Both the position numbers and the translations under genes were made by a program. A stretch of DNA of 64,000 nucleotides from Eximiradius sp. (lineage in GTDB: Bacteria > Bacteroidota > Ignavibacteria > Kapaibacteriales > UBA2268). The notes under the pieces are model-generated. The model was given only the letters and a program-made list of their open reading frames with translations, did no database searches and was not told where the DNA came from. The stretch is taken from contig CAKZLY010000015.1 of the NCBI GenBank assembly GCA_937127445.1, positions 1 through 64,000 of the forward strand, read 5' to 3'. Shown piece after piece: positions 1 through 8,620 of this stretch (position 1 is its first letter; the number at the start of each line of letters is the position of its first letter).

Positions 1-308
1 GGATTTCTAACCAAATGAACTTCATCCAAATCATTATAAAAGTGTAGTTGATTATTACTAGAACTATTAACGACAAATTTTTCATCATCGAATATTATTT
101 TTCTTTGCCTCTTCCCAATTATTATCATAGCGAAGGATATAAGAAAAAAAATTGCTAAATATAATATAGAGTGATTTGTGAAATTATTATTAATCATACT
201 TTCATTAGTAGTAAACAGAAAAGAAAAAATCAGCAGAATATATCCCAGATTAGAGAAGAAATTAAGCCGATATGAAATAGTCATTTGAGTGTTGTCAATA
301 TTATTCAT
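1..308 (-). CDS. Partial membrane protein, function unknown
   Basis: An open frame runs without a stop from an ATG at 308 to the left edge, so only the N-terminal 102 residues are visible. It starts MNNIDNTQMTISYRL and has two hydrophobic segments (about residues 20-32 and 48-63), the second followed by the basic run GKRQRK. A polar stretch rich in Asn and Asp follows, of the kind seen in small bacterial PH-like membrane proteins, but that resemblance is weak. It is divergent from the transketolase genes, with a 147-base spacer. I do not recognise the family. Confidence 0.5.
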   Translation of the reverse strand, partial: MNNIDNTQMTISYRLNFFSNLGYILLIFSFLFTTNESMINNNFTNHSILYLAIFFLISFAMIIIGKRQRKIIFDDEKFVVNSSSNNQLHFYNDLDEVHLVRN

Positions 309-415
309 TTTGATAAAAATATATTAAACAATATACAAATATATATTATTTACTAAAAAAAAACACTCAACGAATTAGTCTATTGAAAGTATATCATAAA
401 TTGTCTATTTTTTGT

Positions 416-423
416 TAATTTTG
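416..423 (+). promoter_or_regulatory. Candidate Bacteroidota -7 element upstream of transketolase
   Basis: TAATTTTG fits the TANNTTTG -7 consensus of Bacteroidota housekeeping promoters and lies 32 bases before the transketolase start. I found no good TTTG -33 box at the usual 19-21 base spacing, so support is partial. Confidence 0.3.
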
Positions 424-455
424 AAAAAATAATTAATCATAAATCAAAAAAAGAT

Positions 456-1352
456 ATGGCAATAAATATTAAATTTAGCGAAAAAACCTTTCAAAACAAA
501 CGGCGCGAACCATCAGAATGTGCAGAAATTGCGTTAGAATTACGAAGAGATGTAATAAAAAGTCTGTATTTGGCGAAGTCTGGTCATAGTGGTGGTTCAT
601 TAGGAACAGCTGATATTTTTTCTGTATTATACTTTGGTGGGGTTATGCGCTATCGCTCAGAAGAGCCTTACTGGAAAGAAAGAGATAGATTTGTTCTGAG
701 TGCAGGGCATCTTGCACCAATATTATACGCAACACTTGCAAGAGCAGGATATTTCGAACCTTCTGAGCTATCGACATTAAGGAAATATAATTCACGATTG
801 CAAGGTCATCCTGGAATTGATCACCATTTACCAGGATTAGAGACTTCGTCTGGCTCGTTAGGTCAAGGGATTTCGATTGCATTAGGTATGGCAATGAGTG
901 ATAAGTATTTAGATAAATCTGATAGAAGAGTATTCTGTTTGACGGGAGATGGAGAACTACAGGAAGGTATATGCTGGGAAGCAGCAATGTGTGCAGGACA
1001 TTACAGGCTTGACAACCTTTGTTGGATTGTTGATAGCAACGATTGCCAAATAGATGGTCGGGTGCGTGATGTAATGTCCATATATCCATTAGCAGACAAG
1101 TTCAGAGCATTCAATTTTGAGGTTGTTGAGATTGATGCTCACAACTACGAAGAAATCCTATCAGCTTTCGATAAATTCATAGATTATCACACTCATAACA
1201 ATGGTAAGCCATTTGTAATAATAGCAAATACTTTTATGGGAAAAGGTGTTTCATTTATGCATGACAATTATAAGTGGCATGGGAATCCACCAAACGAAGA
1301 GCAAACCATTAAAGCACTTGAAGAATTAGGTGAAATTGTAGAATTATTTTAG
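456..1352 (+). CDS. Transketolase, N-terminal (thiamine diphosphate-binding) subunit
   Basis: This is the pyrophosphate-binding half of transketolase, which transfers two-carbon ketol units in the non-oxidative pentose phosphate pathway. Visible motifs are GHSGGSLG (residues 43-50), GHLAPILY near 84, GHPG near 117, and the thiamine diphosphate/Mg motif beginning GDGELQEG (164-171) and ending near ND at 195-196. At 298 residues it is half the length of a fused transketolase. The C-terminal half follows 19 bases later, so the enzyme is encoded as two adjacent subunits, as in archaea and many anaerobic or FCB bacteria. The two are presumably co-translated and assemble together. ATG start; no strong ribosome-binding site is visible. 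Confidence 0.95.
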   Translation: MAINIKFSEKTFQNKRREPSECAEIALELRRDVIKSLYLAKSGHSGGSLGTADIFSVLYFGGVMRYRSEEPYWKERDRFVLSAGHLAPILYATLARAGYFEPSELSTLRKYNSRLQGHPGIDHHLPGLETSSGSLGQGISIALGMAMSDKYLDKSDRRVFCLTGDGELQEGICWEAAMCAGHYRLDNLCWIVDSNDCQIDGRVRDVMSIYPLADKFRAFNFEVVEIDAHNYEEILSAFDKFIDYHTHNNGKPFVIIANTFMGKGVSFMHDNYKWHGNPPNEEQTIKALEELGEIVELF

Positions 1353-1371
1353 TTTAATCGAAGGTAATAGC

Positions 1372-2382
1372 ATGAAAAAATACGAAATAAAAGGAAATAA
1401 ACCTACACGACATGGTTTTGGCGAAGGATTGGTAGAACTCGGAGAACGCTATGATAATGTAGTTGTGTTAGGTACTGATGTAACTGGAAGTGTTCTTACT
1501 TCATTTTTTCAGGAAAAATTTCCAGATAGATTCTTTTCAATAGGGATAGCAGAACAAAATGCAACAACGATTGCAACAGGACTGGCTCTTTCTGGAAAAA
1601 TCCCATTTTTTGCAAGCTATAGCGCATTTACAGCATTTAGAAATTCCGATATGTTAAGGATTTCTGTTGCGTATAATAATGCTAACGTAAAAATTGGCGG
1701 TGGTCATTCAGGTATTACTGTTGGACCTGATGGAGCTACTCATCAAGCACTCGAAGAAATCTCATTTTTGCGAACACTTCCAAATATGACAGTTGTTGTT
1801 CCCGCTGATTATGAAGAAGCCAAAAAAGCAACCATTGCTATTGGAGAAATGGCAGGTCCTGCATTCATTAGGTTTGGCCGTTCACCTGTTCCAATGTTTA
1901 CGGAAAAAGATTCTCATTTTGAGTTAGGCAAGGCAAATGTGCTAACCGAAGGGAACGATGTAGCAATAATTGCTTGTGGTATTATGGTTTGGCAGTCTAT
2001 TTTAGCTGCTGAAGAATTATATAAGAGGAAGGGAATTAAAGCTCGTGTAATAAATTGTCATACTATTAAACCAATCGACGTTCAAACAATAGTGGATGCT
2101 GCATTTGAATGCGGTGCTATTGTTACAGCGGAGGAACATCAATTACACGGAGGTCTCGGAGGTGCTGTTGCCGAAGTATTGGCTAAAAATTACCCAGTAC
2201 CTATTGAATTTGTCGGTGTGCGAGACACATTCGGAGAAAGTGGCGAACCGGAAGAATTAATGGGAAAATTTGGCTTGACGTGGCGAGAGATTTATGCTTC
2301 TGCATTGCTTGCAATTGACAGGCGAGATACAAATTCAAAGTCTTATTTTAATATTAAAGATGTAGCTCACTACAACGAATAA
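1372..2382 (+). CDS. Transketolase, C-terminal (pyrimidine-binding) subunit
   Basis: This is the second half of the split transketolase, containing the pyrimidine-binding domain followed by the transketolase C-terminal domain. The catalytic glutamate that activates thiamine diphosphate is E61 in GIAEQNA, preceded by FPDRFFS. The HSGITVGPDGATHQ stretch is typical of the family. Its length (336 residues) matches separate C-terminal subunits. It is 19 bases downstream of the N-terminal subunit and 5 bases upstream of the CCA enzyme gene, so all three probably share a transcript. 1-deoxyxylulose-5-phosphate synthase has the same fold but is longer and fused, so transketolase is preferred. Confidence 0.95.
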   Translation: MKKYEIKGNKPTRHGFGEGLVELGERYDNVVVLGTDVTGSVLTSFFQEKFPDRFFSIGIAEQNATTIATGLALSGKIPFFASYSAFTAFRNSDMLRISVAYNNANVKIGGGHSGITVGPDGATHQALEEISFLRTLPNMTVVVPADYEEAKKATIAIGEMAGPAFIRFGRSPVPMFTEKDSHFELGKANVLTEGNDVAIIACGIMVWQSILAAEELYKRKGIKARVINCHTIKPIDVQTIVDAAFECGAIVTAEEHQLHGGLGGAVAEVLAKNYPVPIEFVGVRDTFGESGEPEELMGKFGLTWREIYASALLAIDRRDTNSKSYFNIKDVAHYNE

Positions 2383-2387
2383 ATTAT

Positions 2388-3824
2388 ATGCTTAAAATAA
2401 GAATTAAAGAAGCAATTGTCAAAAGAATAAGTGAATATGCAGAAGAATTTGGTATAGAAGTTTATGCTGTCGGTGGATATGTTAGAGATGTTCTGCTAAA
2501 TCGCAAGCGTAAAGATATTGATTTTACTGTTGTTGGCGACTCGATTGCTTTTGCAAAATTTGTTGGGGAAAAATTAAAACGTAGTGCTATTATTTTCGAG
2601 CGATTTAGAACTGCTATGCTTCCCTATCGCGGTTATCAACTTGAATTTGTTGGAACAAGAAAAGAAGAATATCTTCCAAATTCGAGAAAACCAATAGTTA
2701 GCATTGGAACTATAGAAGATGATCTTAAAAGAAGAGATTTCACAATTAATGCACTGGCAGTAAGCCTTTTAGAAGAAAAATTTGGCGAAATAATAGATCT
2801 TTTTAACGGATTAGATGACCTTGAAAACAAAATTCTTCGAACACCGTTAGATCCTTACACAACCTATTCAGACGACCCATTGCGAATGATGAGAGCAGCA
2901 AGGTTCTCAGCACAACTGGAATTCCATCTACATCAAAGTTCACTCGATGCAATTACACAAATGGCAGATAGAATAAAAATCATTTCTCAGGAACGCATTA
3001 CAGACGAATTTTTCAAGATTTTATCTGCGAACAAACCAAGCATAGGACTTTTAATTCTCAAAAAAACGGGCTTATTGAAATATATTTTCCCTGAATTGGA
3101 TAATCTGAGCGGTGTTGAAATAATCGAAGAAGGCGGCAAACAATACAAACACAAGGATGTATTTTTACATTCACTAAAAGTGCTTGATAACGTTGCTCTC
3201 GTTAGTGATAAATTGTGGTTACGCTTTGCTGCGCTTACTCACGATATTGGTAAATATAAAACAAAGCGTATTACTCCAAACGGCTGGACTTTCCACGGGC
3301 ACGAGGAATTTGGGGCAAAGATAATGTCCAATATTTTTCGACGGATGAAATTTCCACTTGACAATCTGGAATATGTTCAACGATTAATCAGACTCCATCA
3401 ACGTCCGATGCAGTTAGTGGATGAAGTGGTAACTGATTCGGCTATAAGGCGGTTAGCTTTTCAAGCAGGAGATGCACTTGAAGATTTATTTATTCTTTGC
3501 AAAGCAGATATTACGACCAAAAATCCATATTTAGAAGCACAATATTTAAATAATTACGATATAGTTGCTCAAAAAGTACTAGAAGTTCAGGTAAAAGATA
3601 AGCTTCGAGAGTTTCAGTCGCCTGTTCGTGGTGAAGAGATAATGAAAATTTGTAATCTACCTCCAAGCAAACCTGTTGGAATTATCAAAGGCAAAATAGA
3701 AGATGCTATTTTAGATGGAATAATACCAAACGAATACGATGCTGCTTTAAAATACTTTTTAGAAAACAAGGATAAATGGCTAAGTGAAATTGGAAAGGAA
3801 GAATTCAGCAAAATCAGGTATTAG
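2388..3824 (+). CDS. cca: CCA tRNA nucleotidyltransferase / poly(A) polymerase family, with HD domain
   Basis: A class II nucleotidyltransferase that repairs or adds the 3' CCA of tRNA. The N-terminal head has the GGYVRD loop (29-34) and the two metal-binding aspartates D43 and D45 in KDIDFTVVG. RRDFTINA and the LRMMRAARF helix are diagnostic of the tRNA nucleotidyltransferase/poly(A) polymerase superfamily. A C-terminal HD phosphohydrolase domain is marked by H285-D286 in ALTHDIGK. At 478 residues it has the usual length for the HD-containing branch. Its last 11 bases overlap the convergent gene on the other strand. Whether it adds CCA or only part of it cannot be told from sequence alone. 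Confidence 0.93.
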   Translation: MLKIRIKEAIVKRISEYAEEFGIEVYAVGGYVRDVLLNRKRKDIDFTVVGDSIAFAKFVGEKLKRSAIIFERFRTAMLPYRGYQLEFVGTRKEEYLPNSRKPIVSIGTIEDDLKRRDFTINALAVSLLEEKFGEIIDLFNGLDDLENKILRTPLDPYTTYSDDPLRMMRAARFSAQLEFHLHQSSLDAITQMADRIKIISQERITDEFFKILSANKPSIGLLILKKTGLLKYIFPELDNLSGVEIIEEGGKQYKHKDVFLHSLKVLDNVALVSDKLWLRFAALTHDIGKYKTKRITPNGWTFHGHEEFGAKIMSNIFRRMKFPLDNLEYVQRLIRLHQRPMQLVDEVVTDSAIRRLAFQAGDALEDLFILCKADITTKNPYLEAQYLNNYDIVAQKVLEVQVKDKLREFQSPVRGEEIMKICNLPPSKPVGIIKGKIEDAILDGIIPNEYDAALKYFLENKDKWLSEIGKEEFSKIRY

Positions 3825-4239
3825 TCAATCGAAAAATGAGTTCGATGGTTGTCCCATTTTTTGAAGGATAAAATTTAGCGTCATCAAGAAGAGACCTAAT
3901 CAAAAAGATTCCCCTGCCGTTTTCTTTAAGTAAGTTGTCGGATTCTCTTGGGTCAGCCACAGACGATAAATCAAACCCCTCACCTTCGTCTTTAACGCTA
4001 ATTTTCATTTCAGTATCGTTGCAAAGAATTTCCAATTCAACAATTTTTTCAGGGTTTAATTTGTTTCCGTGTATAATAGCATTATTAAAAGCTTCTGAAA
4101 GGGCTATTAATAGATTATAAAATCTATCATCTGGTATAGAATATTTTTGTTTAATCTCAGTCAGCAATGGCTCGACTTTTGTCATAGAAGCCTTTTCGCT
4201 GCGAAAGATAACTACCTTGCAATAATTACAGTTTTTCAT
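3814..4239 (-). CDS. RsbW-like ATP-binding anti-sigma regulatory protein
   Basis: A 141-residue GHKL ATPase of the HATPase_c_2 (RsbW/SpoIIAB serine kinase) type. The N box is EAFNNAIIHGN, the G1 box VKDEGEGFD and the G2 box GRGIFLIRSLL. Such proteins phosphorylate an anti-sigma-factor antagonist or act in partner-switching pathways in the cytoplasm. No STAS antagonist or PP2C phosphatase partner is encoded nearby. It is the last gene of a long minus-strand array, 3 bases after the stop of the upstream barrel gene, and its 3' end overlaps the 3' end of the CCA gene. The biochemical class is clear; its target is unknown. Confidence 0.85.
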   Translation of the reverse strand: MKNCNYCKVVIFRSEKASMTKVEPLLTEIKQKYSIPDDRFYNLLIALSEAFNNAIIHGNKLNPEKIVELEILCNDTEMKISVKDEGEGFDLSSVADPRESDNLLKENGRGIFLIRSLLDDAKFYPSKNGTTIELIFRLTNT

Positions 4240-4242
4240 ACT

Positions 4243-6093
4243 TTACAAGAAGTAATTCGTTTGTAGAAAAAAATTAACAAGCGATTTGATTTTATCACCT
4301 TTATAATATCTAAATTCATACCAACCTGAAATATTGACGAATAATTTATTAATAAATTGAATAGACATATTTATCTCAGGACCATAACTTTTTTGTGAAA
4401 TATTAGTCGAGCTCAATTGAGATAAACGGTTAAGTTTAGTTTGAGTTAAAGAATATCCTCGCACACCAATCCCAAATTTAGCATAATCATTTAATAATTT
4501 AGTGCAAAAAATAAAATTGGAAAAAAGTTCGGAATATGCAAGCTGAGGAATCTCAGCAAACGAGCTCCAGTATAATACTCCTCTTTCATTGTATTTATAG
4601 TAAATTTTGCTTTCTGCAAAAAAAACTTTCGAAAAAAATAATTTTATACTGTCACTGTATGAAATTTGTCGAAAAGAAAGGCTTCTGCTTGAATTTGGAA
4701 GTTTGTCGAAATCGTATACTGTATAATTAGCAATTACTTCAAATTGCGGTTTAATCTGGAAATACTGAGAAGAGTACTCAAATGAAGGGGAAAATCTAAT
4801 TATTCTGTTCCAATTGTTCAAAGCTGAACGCTGTGATTTTAAGAATACAAGATGAGTTGCAGAAATATCAAAATTCAAGTTCAATTTTGAATTGTTACTA
4901 ATTAGATAAGTGTATAGTAAACTTGAAGTTATAGAAAGTTCGTCTCTATCATCATAATTAAATTTACTTGGAGTATCATATCGAGTAATGGAAGAAGAGA
5001 AATTTATCCCAAGAGTATTTTTTCTCGAAATCTCAAAAAATGTTACAGAAGAGAAACGAAAATTTGTGTATATATTATCTTTTTGTTTTTCGTAATTAAT
5101 TAGAGTTGAAAATTCTGGACTATTTAAATTGAACTTATTTTCTAAATAATTATTTTCTGCTCTTCGCAGCAAGAAAAATGAAAAATTTTGCTTTACAAAA
5201 GATAAATCGAAATTATTTTCTAAATTAACAGATATATTGTCGATTTCAAACTTTCTATTTGTAAAAGAATAATTATTGTTTTGAAGCGAACGGTTGAAAA
5301 ATCTCACAATTGAGGAACGCTCCCAGGAAAGTGTTAACGATTGAGTAAAAAAGTTTGTGATTGAGTATGCAATTAAAATCTGATTTTGGATTCTCTCTTC
5401 TTGTCTTGTTTCGATAGCAGGCGAACTCTGGGGAATGAAATAGCCGAAATCTCTATTGCTTTGCTTATAGTTAGATACAATTTTGAAATGATTATTGTTG
5501 TCATAGGTTTTAAATAAATTAAGACTAAGTAAAATATCCTTGTTATTCCTACCATCCTCTAATTTCAAAAATTCGCCCAACCCATCAGAAGAAACAGAGA
5601 ATTCATCAAAATCAAGCTGAGTAAGATTATAACGAATATTTACAATGTTACCGTAAGAATCGAAATGCTGATGTTTATTTTTTTCGATACCATAAGTAGA
5701 ATTGACTGAAAATTGAGAATTACTATACTCTAATCCTAAGGAAGAATTAGTTCGCTGGTAAATGTTGACAATAGAACGTTTATCCGAATTGCTCAGATAG
5801 TTAGAAACTGAAATAATATTGAAGTTATCTGTAATGTTTTTTTTATAAGTAAAATTCAAATTCTCATCATCACGAAAATAGTTTTTAATATAAGCATTGG
5901 AATTTCCTGAGTAGTTTTGATTAATTTCAAATTGTCCCAAGTTCGAATTAATAGTGTAATAGAAATTAAACAAGAATGAATAATTATCAAGATTTTTTTG
6001 GAAACTATAATTAAGAGCGTTTTGAGAAAACGAACAGAAGGAGTTTAAACATAAAAAAATAGTAAAAGAGAAATATTTAAGGGGCAATTTCAT
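4243..6093 (-). CDS. Putative outer-membrane beta-barrel protein, unknown family
   Basis: I do not recognise this 616-residue protein. From the ATG at 6093 it begins with a clear signal peptide (MKLPLKYFSFTIFLCL, ending near SFSQ). The rest alternates polar and aromatic/hydrophobic residues in many short strands rich in Asn, Ser, Phe and Tyr and ends in the hydrophobic/aromatic FFLQTNYFL, all typical of an outer-membrane barrel. A longer frame starting at 6138 would put a second hydrophobic stretch before the signal peptide and is less likely. The chosen start overlaps the upstream FlbD-like gene by 17 bases. No plug or TonB box is evident. Confidence 0.75.
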   Translation of the reverse strand: MKLPLKYFSFTIFLCLNSFCSFSQNALNYSFQKNLDNYSFLFNFYYTINSNLGQFEINQNYSGNSNAYIKNYFRDDENLNFTYKKNITDNFNIISVSNYLSNSDKRSIVNIYQRTNSSLGLEYSNSQFSVNSTYGIEKNKHQHFDSYGNIVNIRYNLTQLDFDEFSVSSDGLGEFLKLEDGRNNKDILLSLNLFKTYDNNNHFKIVSNYKQSNRDFGYFIPQSSPAIETRQEERIQNQILIAYSITNFFTQSLTLSWERSSIVRFFNRSLQNNNYSFTNRKFEIDNISVNLENNFDLSFVKQNFSFFLLRRAENNYLENKFNLNSPEFSTLINYEKQKDNIYTNFRFSSVTFFEISRKNTLGINFSSSITRYDTPSKFNYDDRDELSITSSLLYTYLISNNSKLNLNFDISATHLVFLKSQRSALNNWNRIIRFSPSFEYSSQYFQIKPQFEVIANYTVYDFDKLPNSSRSLSFRQISYSDSIKLFFSKVFFAESKIYYKYNERGVLYWSSFAEIPQLAYSELFSNFIFCTKLLNDYAKFGIGVRGYSLTQTKLNRLSQLSSTNISQKSYGPEINMSIQFINKLFVNISGWYEFRYYKGDKIKSLVNFFLQTNYFL

Positions 6094-6280
6094 CGCTTTT
6101 AGAATTGCATTGACGGCGATATTCAACAACAAGAGCAATAATTTCGTGCGAGTTTTCTTTGACTAAAATCTTTTTACCGCTTTTTAGGCTTATGATAGAA
6201 TCGTGGGAAGTTTCGATTGTTTCAATTTCATCGGCATTAACGGTGATTTTGTTGCCATCAATTTTAGTAAGAATAATCAT
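6077..6280 (-). CDS. flbD: FlbD-like small protein
   Basis: A 67-residue protein beginning MIILTKIDGNKITVNADEI. It matches the FlbD family pattern: MI.LT..dG..i.lN.d.IE.IE...D.vI.L..GkK.lVkE. The ATG at 6280 is preceded by AAAGGA at a good ribosome-binding distance, which favours this start over a longer frame reaching 6502 that would lie inside the ZIP transporter gene. FlbD is usually found inside flagellar/chemotaxis operons, but no flagellar gene is present here. It sits 10 bases after the ZIP transporter and overlaps the barrel gene. Its role outside flagellar clusters is not known to me. Confidence 0.75.
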   Translation of the reverse strand: MIILTKIDGNKITVNADEIETIETSHDSIISLKSGKKILVKENSHEIIALVVEYRRQCNSKSDEIAP

Positions 6281-6290
6281 ACGAGATCCT

Positions 6291-7103
6291 TTAAATAATA
6301 AACAACAGGAGTGAAAACGCCATAACGAACATTCCAGCAACCATACCATAAATTGATTTATGACCTGTATCATATTCACGAGCTGTGGGTAAAAGTTCAT
6401 CAATTGAGATAAACACCATAATACCTGCAACAGCAGCGAATACAAAACCAAAAGTAGAATCATCCAAGAAAGCTTTAAGAAGAAAGAAACCCATAATAGC
6501 ACCGACAGGCTCGGCTAAACCAGAAGTAAAAGAATACCAGAAAGCTTTCTTGCGGCTTTGAGTAGAAAAATACATAGGCACAGATACAGCAATACCTTCG
6601 GGAATATTGTGAATTGCAATGGCAACTGCAATTGAAATACCAAGTTTTGGTTCTGTCAGGGCTGCAGTAAAAGTAGCGATACCTTCGGGAAAGTTATGTA
6701 TACCAATAGCGAGTGCGGTAAGCACGCCCATACGTTTTAGTTTTTTTGATTTTTCGGCTTCATCATTCATTTCTTCAATAGTTCTAGCTTCGTGTGGATT
6801 TTCGTAAGATGGGATTAATCTATCAATCACCAATATCACCAATATACCGATAAAAAAACCGATGACGGTATAAATATATCCAAGAGAATCGCCAAAATGA
6901 ACGGACAATGAATTTCGTGCTTTTGCAAAAATTTCGACTAAAGAAACATAAATCATCACGCCAGCAGAAAAACCAAGTGATATCGAGAGAAAACTTTTAT
7001 TAGTAGTTTTTGCAAAGAAAGCAATAGCACTACCTATACCAGTCGATAGACCAGCTAAGGTTGTCAGAATAAAAGCAAGCAAAAGATTCTCTGTCATAGT
7101 CAC
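6291..7103 (-). CDS. zupT: ZIP family divalent metal transporter (ZupT-like)
   Basis: An inner-membrane transporter of about eight transmembrane helices that imports zinc and other divalent cations. The two metal-binding signature motifs HNFPEG and HNIPEG are both present in the fourth and fifth helices, as in ZupT. A short charged loop (EEMNDEAEKSKK) lies between helices three and four. Length (270 residues) is normal for ZupT. The frame opens with a GTG that overlaps the upstream stop by 4 bases; an ATG two codons later (7097) is an equally plausible start. It lies within the long minus-strand array. Confidence 0.92.
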   Translation of the reverse strand: MTMTENLLLAFILTTLAGLSTGIGSAIAFFAKTTNKSFLSISLGFSAGVMIYVSLVEIFAKARNSLSVHFGDSLGYIYTVIGFFIGILVILVIDRLIPSYENPHEARTIEEMNDEAEKSKKLKRMGVLTALAIGIHNFPEGIATFTAALTEPKLGISIAVAIAIHNIPEGIAVSVPMYFSTQSRKKAFWYSFTSGLAEPVGAIMGFFLLKAFLDDSTFGFVFAAVAGIMVFISIDELLPTAREYDTGHKSIYGMVAGMFVMAFSLLLFII

Positions 7104-7399
7104 CTGATGGTATCTTTGATAATAGAATTGCGCAAAGAATCCAAAAGTGTTCTGAAATCATCTGAATTTTTTGCTAATTCAAAAAAATCTCTGCGAAATT
7201 TAGACTCGTCATAATCATATTTTTTCAAAATCTCTGCTACTTTTTTGTTTGCTTCTGTTGAATCGGCAATTGTTTCTCTTGCAATAAGTATTTCTTTGTA
7301 AGCATTAAGAAATTTTTTCTGTTTGGTTTTGCTATCAGAACAGGATGAAAAAAGCATAAAGCTCAAAACAAAAAAGGATAATATCAGTATATTCCTCAT
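7100..7399 (-). CDS. Small lipoprotein, unknown function
   Basis: A 99-residue protein with a lipoprotein signal: a hydrophobic segment then SSC with Cys20 as the lipidated residue. The mature part is helical and charged, with KKYDYDESKFRRDF and a leucine-rich C-terminus. The pattern faintly resembles the small Bacteroidota lipoproteins of the DUF4296 type, in which a similar helix-turn-helix segment follows the lipobox, but I would not insist on it. It starts 6 bases after the sugar-binding protein and overlaps the ZIP gene by 4 bases, so expression is probably coupled to both. Confidence 0.7.
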   Translation of the reverse strand: MRNILILSFFVLSFMLFSSCSDSKTKQKKFLNAYKEILIARETIADSTEANKKVAEILKKYDYDESKFRRDFFELAKNSDDFRTLLDSLRNSIIKDTIR

Positions 7400-7405
7400 A
7401 TTTAT

Positions 7406-8620
7406 TTACTTTTTGTCCAACAATGATTTTATTTGGTTTTGTGCATCTTTCAAAGCGGTGAAAGCATCAACTTTATCGTAAAGAACTTCAACGACGGCAT
7501 TTTCAATTATTTCTTCGATTTCGAGCCAGTGCGGATGAACTGGTGTCATTCGAGCTGACATAAGTTGTTCGGCAAAAGCTTTTTTGTTTTCGGAATTGAC
7601 AAGATCGTTGTTTTTGAAGTAATTCTTATCAGCAGGGAAACCGGCTTCATTCACTTTCTTGCAAAATTCAATAGCATTTTTGCCATCAGTTAAAAATTTC
7701 ACTAATTCTGCTGAAAGTAAGTAGTTTTTCGTTTTATTATTAATGGCAAGGTACTCACCACCAGCAAAAGATACACCAGGATTATTTTGATAAGTAGGAA
7801 TAGTAGAAATTCCAAAGTTTAATTTAGGATTTTCGTTTTGAATTTTTTGAATAAGCCAGCCACCTGAAATCCAGAATGCAATTTTACCCTGGACAAATGC
7901 AGCATCTAACTGACGTTGAGTTTCAATCATCCCGAATTTAGATAATTCTTTATAAAAGCTGAGAGCAGAAGCATTCTGTGGACTTGCAAGTACCAATTCG
8001 CCATTCGGCGAAAAAATATCGCCACCAAAAGTCCAAAAAAAAGTCAATATTTTTTTGTAAAGACGGTGTGGGTCAGCACCATTAGCACCAAAGCCATAAA
8101 TATCATTTCCTAAATGAACTGCACGAGCCATTTCAAGAAGTTCTGACATCGTTGCTGGCGGATTGCCATCTCTTCCAGCTTTGTTAAGGAGTTCTCTATT
8201 AAAAAATAATACGCGAGTATCAACTACCCAGGGAATAGCATATAAATTATTATTCCAATATGAAGGTTCTAAGCTAAATGGAATGAATTTATTAACTAAA
8301 AAGCTATCAGCATTCAAAGATTTCAACACATTTGATGAAGAAAACTGAGCAACCCAATCTGAACCAAGTTCGAGAACATCTGGTGCAGTGCCACTATTGA
8401 AAGCAGCAATAAGTTTAGTTTTACCGTCATTCCAGCTTAGTTCGGTAAGTTCCACTTTACAATTATATTTTTTCTCAAACTGAGAGATTAAATCCAATAA
8501 AGCTTGTTTTTGATTTGGTTCGCTCCAAAAATGCCAAAACTTGATAGTATTATTCTCAGAATTTTTCGAACAACCAAACAATAGTAAGGAAACGGTAAGA
8601 GCAATCAAAATCTTTTTCAT
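7406..8620 (-). CDS. Extracellular solute-binding lipoprotein (family 1, sugar ABC type)
   Basis: A 404-residue substrate-binding protein of the maltose/glycerol-phosphate (SBP_bac_1) class. It has a lipobox LLFGC (Cys17), then IKFWHFWSEP, the usual start of the mature fold, and GTAPDVLELGSDW, the family motif (GtaPDvl.l...w). The motif KIAFWISGGWLI corresponds to the conserved (G.aAM...G.W) region. Such proteins capture sugars or related solutes and deliver them to an ABC permease. No permease or ATPase gene lies beside it, so the transporter is either encoded elsewhere or the protein has another role. It overlaps the TPR gene by 4 bases. Confidence 0.9.
   Translation of the reverse strand: MKKILIALTVSLLLFGCSKNSENNTIKFWHFWSEPNQKQALLDLISQFEKKYNCKVELTELSWNDGKTKLIAAFNSGTAPDVLELGSDWVAQFSSSNVLKSLNADSFLVNKFIPFSLEPSYWNNNLYAIPWVVDTRVLFFNRELLNKAGRDGNPPATMSELLEMARAVHLGNDIYGFGANGADPHRLYKKILTFFWTFGGDIFSPNGELVLASPQNASALSFYKELSKFGMIETQRQLDAAFVQGKIAFWISGGWLIQKIQNENPKLNFGISTIPTYQNNPGVSFAGGEYLAINNKTKNYLLSAELVKFLTDGKNAIEFCKKVNEAGFPADKNYFKNNDLVNSENKKAFAEQLMSARMTPVHPHWLEIEEIIENAVVEVLYDKVDAFTALKDAQNQIKSLLDKK

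Noticed and set aside
643-1089. A 148-residue frame antisense to the transketolase N-terminal gene
   Set aside because: Opposite a conserved enzyme with complete motifs; no start signal.
6291-6502. Longer version of the FlbD-like gene starting inside the ZIP transporter
   Set aside because: The upstream 74 residues are the shadow of zupT in another frame. The ATG at 6280 has AAAGGA upstream and matches the family start.
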